Part shown: positions 56,991 through 64,000 of the stretch, piece after piece
Numbering within the stretch: position 1 is the first letter of the stretch
Layout of the letters: each line of letters begins with the position of its first letter
From: Sporobacter termitidis DSM 10068
GTDB taxonomy: Bacteria; Bacillota; Clostridia; Oscillospirales; Oscillospiraceae
Assembly (NCBI RefSeq): GCF_900130065.1
Contig: NZ_FQXV01000016.1
Span: 1-64,000 of the forward strand
Direction: 5' to 3'
Length of the DNA: 64,000 nucleotides
Notes under the pieces: model-generated
Told to the model about the DNA's origin: nothing
Database searches by the model: none
Seen by the model: only the letters and a program-made list of their open reading frames with translations
Program-made: the position numbers and the translations under genes

Positions 56991-57560
56991 ATGAAATTTG
57001 ATCAGGAGCTGCTTGGAAAAATCGATGAAATCATCGATCAGTACATCAAGGCGCACGACGACCTGGAGAAGGTCTGGAGAGAGAAGATCGTTTTTACATG
57101 GCACTGGTGGCTCGACGTGGCGCTGGCCGTGCTGCCGTGGGTCTTATGGCTTATTGTACGCGACAGGAAGAGGACGCACAGCCTTTTGTACGCCGGCCTG
57201 TTTACAATGCTCGTGGCGGCGCTGCTGGACGTGGCGGGCGTGTCCCAGGGCGGCTGGAACTACAACACCCTGCTGCTGCCGTATTTCCCCGAGTATGTGC
57301 CGTGGGACCTGACGGTCATGCCGGTCACGGCCATGCTGTTCTATCAGTTTTTGTCCAGGGTGAACCCCTGGCTCAAGGGCGTGGTGTTCGGCCTTATGGC
57401 CGCCTATGTGGTCGAGCCGGTCTTCATCTGGCTCGGCATGTACGAGCCGGGCGGCTGGGAGCACCATTATTCCCTGCCTATCTACTTTGCCATCTATATG
57501 GCCGGCCATTGGCTGTACACCCGCAGCCTCCGCGAATGTGAAAAACGCCATACAAATTGA
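56991..57560 (+). CDS. CBO0543-like integral membrane protein
   Basis: 189 residues. An N-terminal amphipathic/coiled region (LGKIDEIIDQYIKAHDDLEK) precedes WHWWLDVALAVLPWVLWLIVRD and four further hydrophobic segments; YVPWDLTVMPVTAMLFYQFL and PVFIWLGMYEPGGWEHHYSL are the conserved parts of the CBO0543 family as I recall it. Function unknown. GAGGTG lies 7 bases before the ATG. Confidence 0.82.
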   Translation: MKFDQELLGKIDEIIDQYIKAHDDLEKVWREKIVFTWHWWLDVALAVLPWVLWLIVRDRKRTHSLLYAGLFTMLVAALLDVAGVSQGGWNYNTLLLPYFPEYVPWDLTVMPVTAMLFYQFLSRVNPWLKGVVFGLMAAYVVEPVFIWLGMYEPGGWEHHYSLPIYFAIYMAGHWLYTRSLRECEKRHTN

Positions 57561-57703
57561 ATAAAAATTTGGTAAAAAATTTCAAACTTTTATAATAATC
57601 TTTCACCTGTCCTGAATATTGTCATATCAGATGCCGCCGGCGGCGGGCGTCAGATGGGCATGCCGTCCGTGCCCGGGCATCAATATTTAGGGGAGGTCAA
57701 AGC

Positions 57704-59116
57704 ATGAACAAGTTGTCGCGGTCCGATATCTTTAACTATGCGTTCTACATGTTCACCGATAGTCTCGTGGTTGTCATGCCTCTCGGTTATATGTCTGTTT
57801 TCCTGACGGATAATCTGATGATGAGCGCCGCCCTGATGGGGACACTCATCCTGGTTGCCCGGCTCGTCGACACGGTGGTCGGAATTCTGTCGGGGGGCAT
57901 CATCCAGCGCGCGCGGGAAAAAGGCACAATGTATAGCAAATGGATCACGGCTACCCGCTGGATCGTCAGTGTCGGCGTCATTCTAATGTTCACGAATACC
58001 ACGGGTACGCCCATGGCCGTCCGCTGTGTCCTCTCTTTTATCGCTTACTGCATGGTCAACTGCAGCATGAACTTTGTCCAGACATCCCAGTTCAATATCC
58101 TGGCCGTCATGGGCGGCGCGTCAATGGAAAACAGGAATAAGCTGGCCTTCAGGGGGACGCAGTTTGTCGCGGCGGCGAGTATTCTCTCCTCTCTTATAAC
58201 GGTCCCGTTGATCACGGGCCTTCAGCCTGTCGTGGGCAGTGCTTACAGCTATATGATCGTGTCTGTTATCTACGCCATTCCATACATTTTCGGATGCCAT
58301 TTCCTGGCCAAGGCCTGCCTGAAGTATGAGCGGGCCTCGACAGTCAGCGTCGGCCCGAGCATCCCGGTCAGGGAAATGGTCAAATCCGTCGTGACAAACA
58401 GCCAGCTGCTTATTCTGCTGGTGGTAAACTCCATCAGCTACATGGGTACCTTTATCATCATGACGCTTGCCGCCTATTATTTCATCTATGTTCTCGGCAA
58501 CTTTATGCTGATGGCCGTCTCCATGACCATCTCGACGGTGTTCGGGCTGTTTGCCGCCATTGTGGGCCCGAAGGTCGGCGTCAGGCTCGGTAAAAAGCGG
58601 GCCATGGTCATTGGGCTGCTCGTCGGCGTTATCGGCCAGCTCCTTATCTTCTTCTTCGCGCGGAACTCCGTGGTCCCCTATGTGATTATCGGCTGCTGCG
58701 CCTCCCTGGCCGGGTACTTCTACTTGGGCTTCGGCGCAAACTATGTTCTGGACTGCGGCGAATATCATTTCCATAAGACCGGTAAAGACAACCGCGCCGT
58801 CGCCATGGGCATGATGACCTTCCCGATCAAGATCGGCCTGATCGTCGGCGGGGCCGTGGGCAGCTTCGGCCTGGCGGTGATCGGCTACACGGCGGGCATG
58901 GCGCCGTCGCCCGACTTCGTCAGTAACTTTATGATCGTGTTTTCACTCATTCCGGCGGCGCTGAGCTTCATCGCGATGCTGGTCATGCTCTTCGGATACC
59001 ACATCTCCGACGCGGACGCCGCCAGATACGCCAAGGAAAACGCTGAGCGCGCGGCGGCTTACGTCGCCGCAAAGGCCGCGGCCGACAGCGCCGAGAATAC
59101 GTTGCCGTCCAATTGA
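57704..59116 (+). CDS. GPH-family sodium:solute/glycoside symporter-like MFS transporter
   Basis: 470 residues, 12 hydrophobic segments, MFS_2 type: NYAFYMFTDSLVVVMPLGYM at the N-terminus, LVARLVDTVVGILSGGIIQR (the RxxD-like loop), and ALVFF/FARNS-type mid segments. The C-terminus is an alanine-rich tail. The substrate is unknown; the convergent CoA-transferase and nearby PucR regulator suggest an organic acid or aromatic compound (inference). Preceded by GGGGAGGTC. Confidence 0.88.
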   Translation: MNKLSRSDIFNYAFYMFTDSLVVVMPLGYMSVFLTDNLMMSAALMGTLILVARLVDTVVGILSGGIIQRAREKGTMYSKWITATRWIVSVGVILMFTNTTGTPMAVRCVLSFIAYCMVNCSMNFVQTSQFNILAVMGGASMENRNKLAFRGTQFVAAASILSSLITVPLITGLQPVVGSAYSYMIVSVIYAIPYIFGCHFLAKACLKYERASTVSVGPSIPVREMVKSVVTNSQLLILLVVNSISYMGTFIIMTLAAYYFIYVLGNFMLMAVSMTISTVFGLFAAIVGPKVGVRLGKKRAMVIGLLVGVIGQLLIFFFARNSVVPYVIIGCCASLAGYFYLGFGANYVLDCGEYHFHKTGKDNRAVAMGMMTFPIKIGLIVGGAVGSFGLAVIGYTAGMAPSPDFVSNFMIVFSLIPAALSFIAMLVMLFGYHISDADAARYAKENAERAAAYVAAKAAADSAENTLPSN

Positions 59117-59135
59117 GTTAAACAGGAGCCAAATA

Positions 59136-59171
59136 AAAAGAGGCCTTTGGAGCAATCCAAAGGCCTCTTTT
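59136..59171. terminator. Bidirectional terminator between GPH transporter and CoA-transferase
   Basis: AAAAGAGGCCTTTGGA / TCCAAAGGCCTCTTTT, perfect 16-bp stem with a GCAA loop; T/A tails on both ends serve both convergent genes. Confidence 0.92.
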
Positions 59172-59178
59172 GCTGAGC

Positions 59179-60453
59179 TTAATAGCTGGTTTCTTCTTTC
59201 AGGTTGCCGCCGAATTTCTCGCGCTGATCGTCCCAGGTGAAGTAGATCTTCTTGTCGTGGAGCTCCTTCATCTCTTCCTCGGTGTAGCCGAGGCTCTTGA
59301 TGATCTCCTCGCTGTGCTCGCCAAGGAAGGGGCCGCGGGCGTACTTTTTCTTCTCAGCGCCCTTGATGCTGACAGGCTGGCGGACCATGGCGCGCTCGCC
59401 GGTGAGGTACTTGACGTTTTCAAACGCGCCGATCGCCCACGCCTGCTCGTCCTCCAGCACTTCCTCCCAGACCTGGGCGACGCTGTGGGGCACGTCGGCC
59501 TTGGTGAGGATTTCGACCCACTCGGCGGCCGTCTTCTGGGCAAAGGCTTCCTCGATGATGGCGATGAACTCGCCGTGGAGCTTGTTTTCCGTGATGCTCT
59601 TCATCGTGTAGCGCGGGTTGCCCACAAGCTCGGGGTGCCCGATGAGCGGCATGAATGTGGGATAGAAGATGTCGAACGGCGGCATGGAGAGCTGGATAAA
59701 GCGGCCGTCCTTCGTCTTGTAGGTGTTGTTGAAGGGATTCTCGGCAACCTTGCGGCTGGTGGGGTATTTCGCGCCGAGGTCCTTGTATTGGGCCGCCTGG
59801 ATGACGATGCCCTGGGTCCAGATGGCGCTGTGGAGGAGGTTGATCTCCACCTTGTCGCCCTTGCCGGTTTTCTGGGCGTTAAAGAGCGCCACCATGATGC
59901 CGGCGGCCAGGAACATGCCGGTGGTGTGGTCGCCGATGCCGGGGACCAGGTTGATGGGCTCCGTGCCCTTCTGGTAGGACGTGCCTAAGAGGCCGCTGCG
60001 CGCCCAGAAGGCCGTAAAGTCGTAGCCGGGCAGGTTGCAGTCCGGGCCGGTTTCGCCGTAGCCGGTGAACGAGGCGTAAACGAGCCTGGGGTACTTGTCC
60101 TTCAGGCTTTCATAGTCCAGTCCGAGCTTGGCGATCGCCTGGGGGCGCCAGTTTGTGATAAAAATATCGGTTTTCTCCAGGAGCCTGAAGAGAATGTCTC
60201 TGCCCTCGGGCGATTTCAGGTCCAGGACAAGACCGAGCTTATGGGCGTTTTCCAGATCCCACGTCGTATTCTCGTACGGGGTGCCGAGACGGCCCTCGGA
60301 AACGCCGTTAAAACGGACGACGTCGCCGCCCTTCGGTTCGATTTTGATGACCTCCGCACCGAATTCGGCAAAGAAGCGGGCGCAGGCGGGCGCGCCGATA
60401 AAGGTGCTCATGTCAATGACCTTGATGCCTTCAAGTGGTCTTTGCGTACTCAT
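59179..60453 (-). CDS. CaiB/BaiF-type (class III) CoA-transferase
   Basis: 424 residues. It begins RPLEGIKVIDMSTFIGAPAC (residues 5-24); the catalytic Asp is in VPGIGDHTTGMFLAAGIMVA (near 172), with GYGETGPDCNLPGYDFTAFW before it. The overall sequence is close, by eye, to HadA/FldA-type transferases that activate 2-hydroxy acids for dehydration in amino-acid fermenters; no dehydratase is in the window. It moves CoA between an acyl-CoA and a carboxylate. The promoter at 60514 shows it is separately transcribed. Confidence 0.93.
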   Translation of the reverse strand: MSTQRPLEGIKVIDMSTFIGAPACARFFAEFGAEVIKIEPKGGDVVRFNGVSEGRLGTPYENTTWDLENAHKLGLVLDLKSPEGRDILFRLLEKTDIFITNWRPQAIAKLGLDYESLKDKYPRLVYASFTGYGETGPDCNLPGYDFTAFWARSGLLGTSYQKGTEPINLVPGIGDHTTGMFLAAGIMVALFNAQKTGKGDKVEINLLHSAIWTQGIVIQAAQYKDLGAKYPTSRKVAENPFNNTYKTKDGRFIQLSMPPFDIFYPTFMPLIGHPELVGNPRYTMKSITENKLHGEFIAIIEEAFAQKTAAEWVEILTKADVPHSVAQVWEEVLEDEQAWAIGAFENVKYLTGERAMVRQPVSIKGAEKKKYARGPFLGEHSEEIIKSLGYTEEEMKELHDKKIYFTWDDQREKFGGNLKEETSY

Positions 60454-60490
60454 TTTGTTTTCCTCCCGTGATTTCTACCGGTAAAAATCC

Positions 60491-60511
60491 GTGTCTGTTA
60501 AAACCTGACAC
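60491..60511 (-). promoter_or_regulatory. Imperfect palindrome downstream of the CoA-transferase promoter
   Basis: GTGTCTGTTAAAACCTGACAC (split as GTGTC...GACAC) lies just after the -10 box, a typical place for a repressor site. The PucR-type protein at 61707 is a candidate binder. Confidence 0.4.
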
Positions 60512-60513
60512 TG

Positions 60514-60542
60514 ATTTTATTGTAGAATACTATAAATGTCAA
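60514..60542 (-). promoter_or_regulatory. Promoter of the CoA-transferase gene
   Basis: On the minus strand TTGACA (60537-60542), 17-base spacer, TAAAAT (60514-60519). Confidence 0.88.
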
Positions 60543-60639
60543 TCGTCTAAATGGATAGAATTTCGCGCCCCGCGCCATCCGCGCGGGGAATTTTGCAGTT
60601 TTCGGGCCATGCCTTGAATACATTCCGGCGCCGGCAAAA

Positions 60640-60669
60640 GCGATCCCCGGGCGGGTGCCCGGGGATCGC
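60640..60669 (-). terminator. Terminator of the nitroreductase gene
   Basis: GCGATCCCCGGG / CCCGGGGATCGC, perfect 12-bp stem followed on the minus strand by TTTT. Confidence 0.88.
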
Positions 60670-60673
60670 GCCG

Positions 60674-61213
60674 CTATTTTACGTAATTGACCGTCCGGAC
60701 CTTCGGCGCGGAGGAAGCGAAGGCTTCTCCATCCTGATAGCCGGCGATGACCGCGCAGTTGACCGTATTGCCCTCGGGCACGCCGCACTCCCTGAGGAGC
60801 GCCGCGCCGCCCTCCCCGGCAAACGCGCCGCGGACCGACATCAGGTAGCAGGAGCCGAGGCCCAGCGCCGTGGCGGCCACGAGCATGTTCTCCGCCGAGC
60901 AAGAGGCGTTGGCAATGCCGTTGGTGTCGGCCGCCGACAGGAGAATGAGCGTCGGCGCGCCGTAAACCGGCTCATAGCCGGGGAGCGAGGCGCGCTCCTT
61001 CATAAACCCGCCGCCGGCGAGCATGGCCTGTTTTGTCGCGTCGTTGATCTTCTTCAAAAGCTCCGGCTTCTGGATGACGGAGAGGTGATACGCCCCGCCG
61101 CCCGGTCCGCTTTTGCCGGCTTCCAAAATCGCTTCCAGGTCCTTGTCCGAAATCTGCGCCGTCTTGTACGACCGCACGCTCTTCCGTTTCAGGATCGCTT
61201 CCAATGCTTCCAT
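60674..61213 (-). CDS. Nitroreductase-family FMN protein
   Basis: 179 residues. EAILKRKSVRSYKTAQISDK (residues 5-24) holds the FMN-binding Arg-Ser-x-Arg; AENMLVAATALGLGSCYL and the C-terminal VIAGYQDGE match the family. It reduces nitro, quinone or enoate compounds with NAD(P)H. It is 131 bases upstream of the CoA-transferase promoter on the same strand, with its own terminator between. Confidence 0.92.
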   Translation of the reverse strand: MEALEAILKRKSVRSYKTAQISDKDLEAILEAGKSGPGGGAYHLSVIQKPELLKKINDATKQAMLAGGGFMKERASLPGYEPVYGAPTLILLSAADTNGIANASCSAENMLVAATALGLGSCYLMSVRGAFAGEGGAALLRECGVPEGNTVNCAVIAGYQDGEAFASSAPKVRTVNYVK

Positions 61214-61706
61214 AATAAAACCTCCTCAGATTTTGATAACAGATTAAAAAGGCGGTGCCGTAGGGCGGGGGCTTGCTCCCGCCGCTCTTGTGCCGCGCCG
61301 CGCGCTGCGGGTCCGGCAAGGGCAGAGCCCTTGCCCTACAGCGCCGCAGCGAATTGCCATGCGCGCCGCAGGGACAAATCAGCCCGCCGGCACGGCCGGT
61401 GCAGCCGAACAGCTGCGGATTTGGCCATGTCATTCCCGCGAAGGCGGGAATCCATACCCCGGCTGGGGAACGTGGATTCCCGCCTTCGCGGGAATGACAC
61501 GAGGTGGGGCGGGGCCTCACGGGTTACGAAGCGGAGTCCCGACGGGGTTGAGGAACGTAGCCCCCCGACGGGGTCCGGGGCGGAGCCCCTGACGGGGCAT
61601 GGGACGCCGCCTTGCGAGCGCCGGCGAGCCGCGCCGGTTGGCGCGTAAAATCGAGCGCAGCGAGATTTATGCCGCGGCGGAATTCACTTCCGCCCGGCAG
61701 ATTAAA
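61214..61706. repeat. Repeat-filled gap between nitroreductase and PucR-type regulator
   Basis: No gene seen in 493 bases. It contains GTAGGGCGGGGGCTTGCTCC (61259), the inverted CATTCCCGC pair (61429-61498), GACGGGGTCCGGGGCGGAGCCC (~61570-61590) and most of the second GCGCGTAAAATCGAG repeat (61624-61741). Confidence 0.75.
61429..61498. repeat. Inverted pair of the CATTCCCGC palindrome
   Basis: GTCATTCCCGCGAAGGCGGG-AATCCA at 61429-61454 and its exact reverse complement at 61473-61498, 18 bases apart. Same plan as 40701-40770. Confidence 0.9.
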
Positions 61707-61741
61707 TCATCCGGGGCCCCCGCGCGGCCCGCCGCGTGGGG
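61624..61741 (+). repeat. GCGCGTAAAATCGAG repeat, copy 2, running into the PucR-type gene
   Basis: Same pieces as 54979-55100. Its last 35 bases are the coding end of the regulator gene on the other strand. Confidence 0.85.
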
Positions 61742-63317
61742 AATCGAGGGGGTGGGGGGAGTTAATTATTTTTCGGTTGAATTTTTTGTCATATTCCATC
61801 AGTCGGAAGCTGAGCTCGATGTGCAGGAGCATCTCGTTGTCGCTCAGGCTGAAATTGAGGATTTCCTCGATGCGCTTGAGATGATAGATCATGGAGTTGC
61901 GGTGCAGGTGCAGGGCCTTGGCGGTGTTGGTGATGTTGCGGGAGTGCTTGAGATATGTATACAGGCTGTCGGTAAAGGAGGTCTTGTGCTCGGTGTCGTA
62001 CTCCATGAGGTATTCCAGCTTCGGATGGCAGAACTTTTTGAGGTCGGACACGTCGGCGCAGGCCTTGGCGATGTGGTAGATGGCGTAATCGTCGTAGGCG
62101 TAGACGGTGATCTCGCTGTCGATGTGGGTGCCCAGGTCCAGCGCCTCGAGGGACTGGCAATAGTGCTCCTTGAGCGCGTCGAGCTTTGTAAACGGGCGGC
62201 TCACGCCGGCGTGGAGCTTGTAATCCTTCAGAAAATCCCGGAGCTTGAGGGCGTCGGACTCGAAAATCTCACGCTCGCCGTTGTAGCTCGAGACCATGGT
62301 GATGTTGTCGTTATAGATGAGAGCCTTGCTGCCGGTGATCATTTTTTCCAGGTAATCCCGCATATAAGGGATGGAGAAATAGGTGACGTCGAACGCCCTG
62401 ATGTCGATCGTGACCACGTGGATGAACCGTTTCAGCCCCAGGTTCAAGGATTTGATTTTCTCTTCGATGACGGTCTGGTTTTTGACGCGGCCCTCGATGA
62501 GGTCGACGATGAACTCCTCGTAAAGCAGCCCGCGCGTGTAATGCAGGAACTTGTTTTTCTGCATCTCGGCCGAAATGGCGCTGGCCAGCATGGACAGCAT
62601 CAGGTAATCCCGCTCGACAAAGGGCCTGTAGTATTCGATGACGGCGACGGTGGCCACCGGCCGGGAGCCGACGGCGACCCGGCAGAAGAGCCGCGGGTAT
62701 TTCATGTTGGCCTCTTTGCACCAAAACGGCGTTTCGCTCTGCTCGATCCTGTCGGTCAGCTTCTCCTTGATGTTCATGGACACGACCTCCAGGGACAGCG
62801 CCCCTGTGGTCATGAACTCGTTCCAGGCCACGTCGTCCGTCTCCTTGACGTCGGAGGCGATGGCCAGCGCCTTCCAGCTCTTGTCCGAAACGATGATCGG
62901 ATTCCCCAGCGCCTTGTACGCGATGGCGACGATGCTCTCCAGCCCCCGCGCCTTGGCCAGGGACGACAGGAGGTTGGCCGCGGCGGACAGCGCCCGGTCG
63001 CCCTCCAGCATAAAGTTGCACAAGCAGGCGTAGACGTCGTCCGGGTCCGTCCCCGCCGGCAGGACGGTGAGGCTCACAAACTGCAGCTTTTTAAACGCTT
63101 CCGGCACCGGCGCGTCCCCCACGCAGACGACGTTCTGCGGGCACTGCGCCGGCAGCTGGGAGGCCAGCCCCACGTAGAGCGTGCCCGCCGCCCCGGTGTC
63201 GGCATCGGGCCGGAGCGGCAGAATCTTCTCTATCTGGTTGTCCGCGCCCCCCGGCGAAATATAATCGGGACGAAACGCCCCGACCTGCTCTCTGATGGCC
63301 TTGACAGTAACTGGCAT
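61707..63317 (-). CDS. PucR/CdaR-family transcriptional regulator
   Basis: 536 residues. N-terminal PucR-like sensory part (PVTVKAIREQVGAFRPDYIS; ~1-250 with a GAF-like IVAIAYKALGNPIIVSDKSW), a GGDEF-like middle (LHYTRGLLYEEFIVDLIEG, HVVTIDIRAFDVTYFSI), and the C-terminal helix-turn-helix FTDSLYTYLKHSRNITNTAK followed by LHLHRNSMIYHLKRIEEILN (~470-512). It is a one-component regulator responding to an unknown metabolite. The last ~12 residues (SPRGGPRGGPG) are encoded by the dispersed repeat at 61624-61741, so the natural end has been replaced. Confidence 0.9.
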   Translation of the reverse strand: MPVTVKAIREQVGAFRPDYISPGGADNQIEKILPLRPDADTGAAGTLYVGLASQLPAQCPQNVVCVGDAPVPEAFKKLQFVSLTVLPAGTDPDDVYACLCNFMLEGDRALSAAANLLSSLAKARGLESIVAIAYKALGNPIIVSDKSWKALAIASDVKETDDVAWNEFMTTGALSLEVVSMNIKEKLTDRIEQSETPFWCKEANMKYPRLFCRVAVGSRPVATVAVIEYYRPFVERDYLMLSMLASAISAEMQKNKFLHYTRGLLYEEFIVDLIEGRVKNQTVIEEKIKSLNLGLKRFIHVVTIDIRAFDVTYFSIPYMRDYLEKMITGSKALIYNDNITMVSSYNGEREIFESDALKLRDFLKDYKLHAGVSRPFTKLDALKEHYCQSLEALDLGTHIDSEITVYAYDDYAIYHIAKACADVSDLKKFCHPKLEYLMEYDTEHKTSFTDSLYTYLKHSRNITNTAKALHLHRNSMIYHLKRIEEILNFSLSDNEMLLHIELSFRLMEYDKKFNRKIINSPHPLDSPRGGPRGGPG

Positions 63318-63600
63318 AGCTTTCCTCCCGCTTGTTCACCAAAACCGGCGCGGTATTTGACATAAGCCGTGATATCCTACGAAATAAAATCCGTGATTTC
63401 ATTGTTTCAAATGATGACTTATTGACGGGGGCTTTCTAAAATGTTATTGAAGCAGGTCTGTAAGCTCTGATAAAAACAGGCTTAAAAATCCGGAAAATTT
63501 GTCTCTATTGTTATATTTTATCCAGCGCGCGCCTAAAAGTAAATACTCCGCCATAATTTTGTTCCGTCTATTGTACATCTAACGACAGAGGTGGTTTTTC
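63318..63600. promoter_or_regulatory. Divergent control region between the PucR-type gene and the alcohol dehydrogenase
   Basis: No gene seen in 283 AT-leaning bases. TTGAAA ... TTATTT on the minus strand (about 63380-63410) and TTGAAG ... TAAAAA on the plus strand (about 63448-63477) are weak promoter candidates. A regulator divergent from its target is the usual PucR arrangement. Confidence 0.4.
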
Positions 63601-64000
63601 ATGTTCAGCACCTGGAACAGCCCAAACCCCGTCCTGTACGGCAGCGGATCGTCCAAAGCCGTCGGCGCGCAGCTTAAAAAGCTCGGCTGCAAAAAGGTCG
63701 TCGTGGTCTGTGACGCGGGCGTCAAGGCAGCCGGCATCGCCGGCAAAATCCTCGGGTACATACAGGCCGCGGGCATCGAGACAGTCCTTTTTGACGGCGT
63801 CCTGCCGGATTCGCCGGACGTGACGATCAATGAGGGCGGCGCGCTCGCCGCCGGAGAAAAGGTGGACGGCGTCGTGGCGGTCGGCGGCGGCAGTTCAATC
63901 GACACCGGCAAGGGCATCGACGTGCTCCTGTCCAATCCGCCGCCCATCAACCGGTATTTTGCCCGGCCCGGCCAGCCGCCCACCGGCGACCTGTCCCGCC
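63601..64000 (+). CDS. Iron-containing alcohol dehydrogenase, 3' end missing
   Basis: 133 residues to the window end, about a third of the usual ~385. It starts MFSTWNSPNPVLYGSGSSKA, with GAGGTGG 6 bases upstream, and carries the cofactor-binding VDGVVAVGGGSSIDTGKGID (near 98), which identifies the Fe-ADH family; metal ligands lie beyond the window. It interconverts an alcohol and an aldehyde or ketone with NAD(P). Divergent from the PucR-type regulator, its probable controller. Confidence 0.93.
   Translation, partial: MFSTWNSPNPVLYGSGSSKAVGAQLKKLGCKKVVVVCDAGVKAAGIAGKILGYIQAAGIETVLFDGVLPDSPDVTINEGGALAAGEKVDGVVAVGGGSSIDTGKGIDVLLSNPPPINRYFARPGQPPTGDLSR

Noticed and set aside
1-64000. tRNA or rRNA genes
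   Set aside because: I looked for TTCGA-type T-loops with acceptor pairing and rRNA landmarks and saw none; a tRNA scan would be needed to be sure.

Overview
The window is GC-rich DNA from a strictly anaerobic-looking Firmicute, most likely a clostridium of the Oscillospiraceae/Eubacteriales type. This is inferred from gene content, not from a search: a T-box-controlled trp operon, clostridial-type PdxK/PdxY and RidA/MetY genes, an SLH-domain envelope protein, a HadA/FldA-like CoA-transferase, an anaerobic B12 (cbi) route, and a molybdenum aldehyde oxidoreductase with its accessory genes. No rRNA, tRNA, CRISPR array or prophage was seen.

Layout. 1-2058: end of a sugar ABC transporter (ATPase, permease). 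2299-3915: Lrp/AsnC regulator and alanine dehydrogenase. 4215-7931 (minus): UMF1-type MFS transporter, phosphatase-like protein, FAD-dependent dehydrogenase. 8154-19843 (minus): a ten-gene system around a single-chain molybdopterin aldehyde oxidoreductase: NTP-transferase/HD fusion, oxidoreductase, FAD/Fe-S protein, CCG-domain protein, zinc-ribbon protein, radical SAM protein, methyltransferase, C_GCAxxG_C_C protein, AMP-dependent CoA ligase and XdhC. 19947-21706: acetyltransferase, REP-type transposase, membrane-anchored XRE regulator. 21707-30062: trp promoter and T-box, then trpEGDCFBA-aroF. 30229-32522: ABC exporter. About 32950-34890: an AT-rich island with a DUF2089-like regulator, a small membrane protein and a secreted protein. 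34934-39031: SLH repeat protein. 39050-49815: DUF1697, pyridoxal kinase, MetY, RidA, M20 peptidase, NAD synthetase, MsrAB, MFS transporter, GDPD. 50157-56863 (minus): cobalamin riboswitch, cbiA, a 1.5-kb repeat island, cbiB, cobD, cbiP. 56991-64000: CBO0543-like membrane protein, GPH transporter, CaiB-type CoA-transferase, nitroreductase, PucR-type regulator, and the start of an iron-type alcohol dehydrogenase.

Two themes stand out. First, the aldehyde oxidoreductase cluster reads as one functional unit in which the oxidoreductase travels with electron-transfer proteins, molybdenum-cofactor maturation proteins (XdhC, NTP transferase) and an enigmatic radical-SAM/methyltransferase/CoA-ligase set. 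From memory it resembles the Desulfovibrio DVU_1551-1559 type cluster (TrsS/TrsM naming); its chemistry is, to my knowledge, unresolved. Second, the intergenic DNA is full of dispersed palindromes in at least seven families. Some sit inside operons (trpC/trpF, cbiA/cbiB), some inside coding sequence (the REP-type transposase and the C-terminus of the PucR regulator), and one copy appears to carry a piece of trpC to a second locus.
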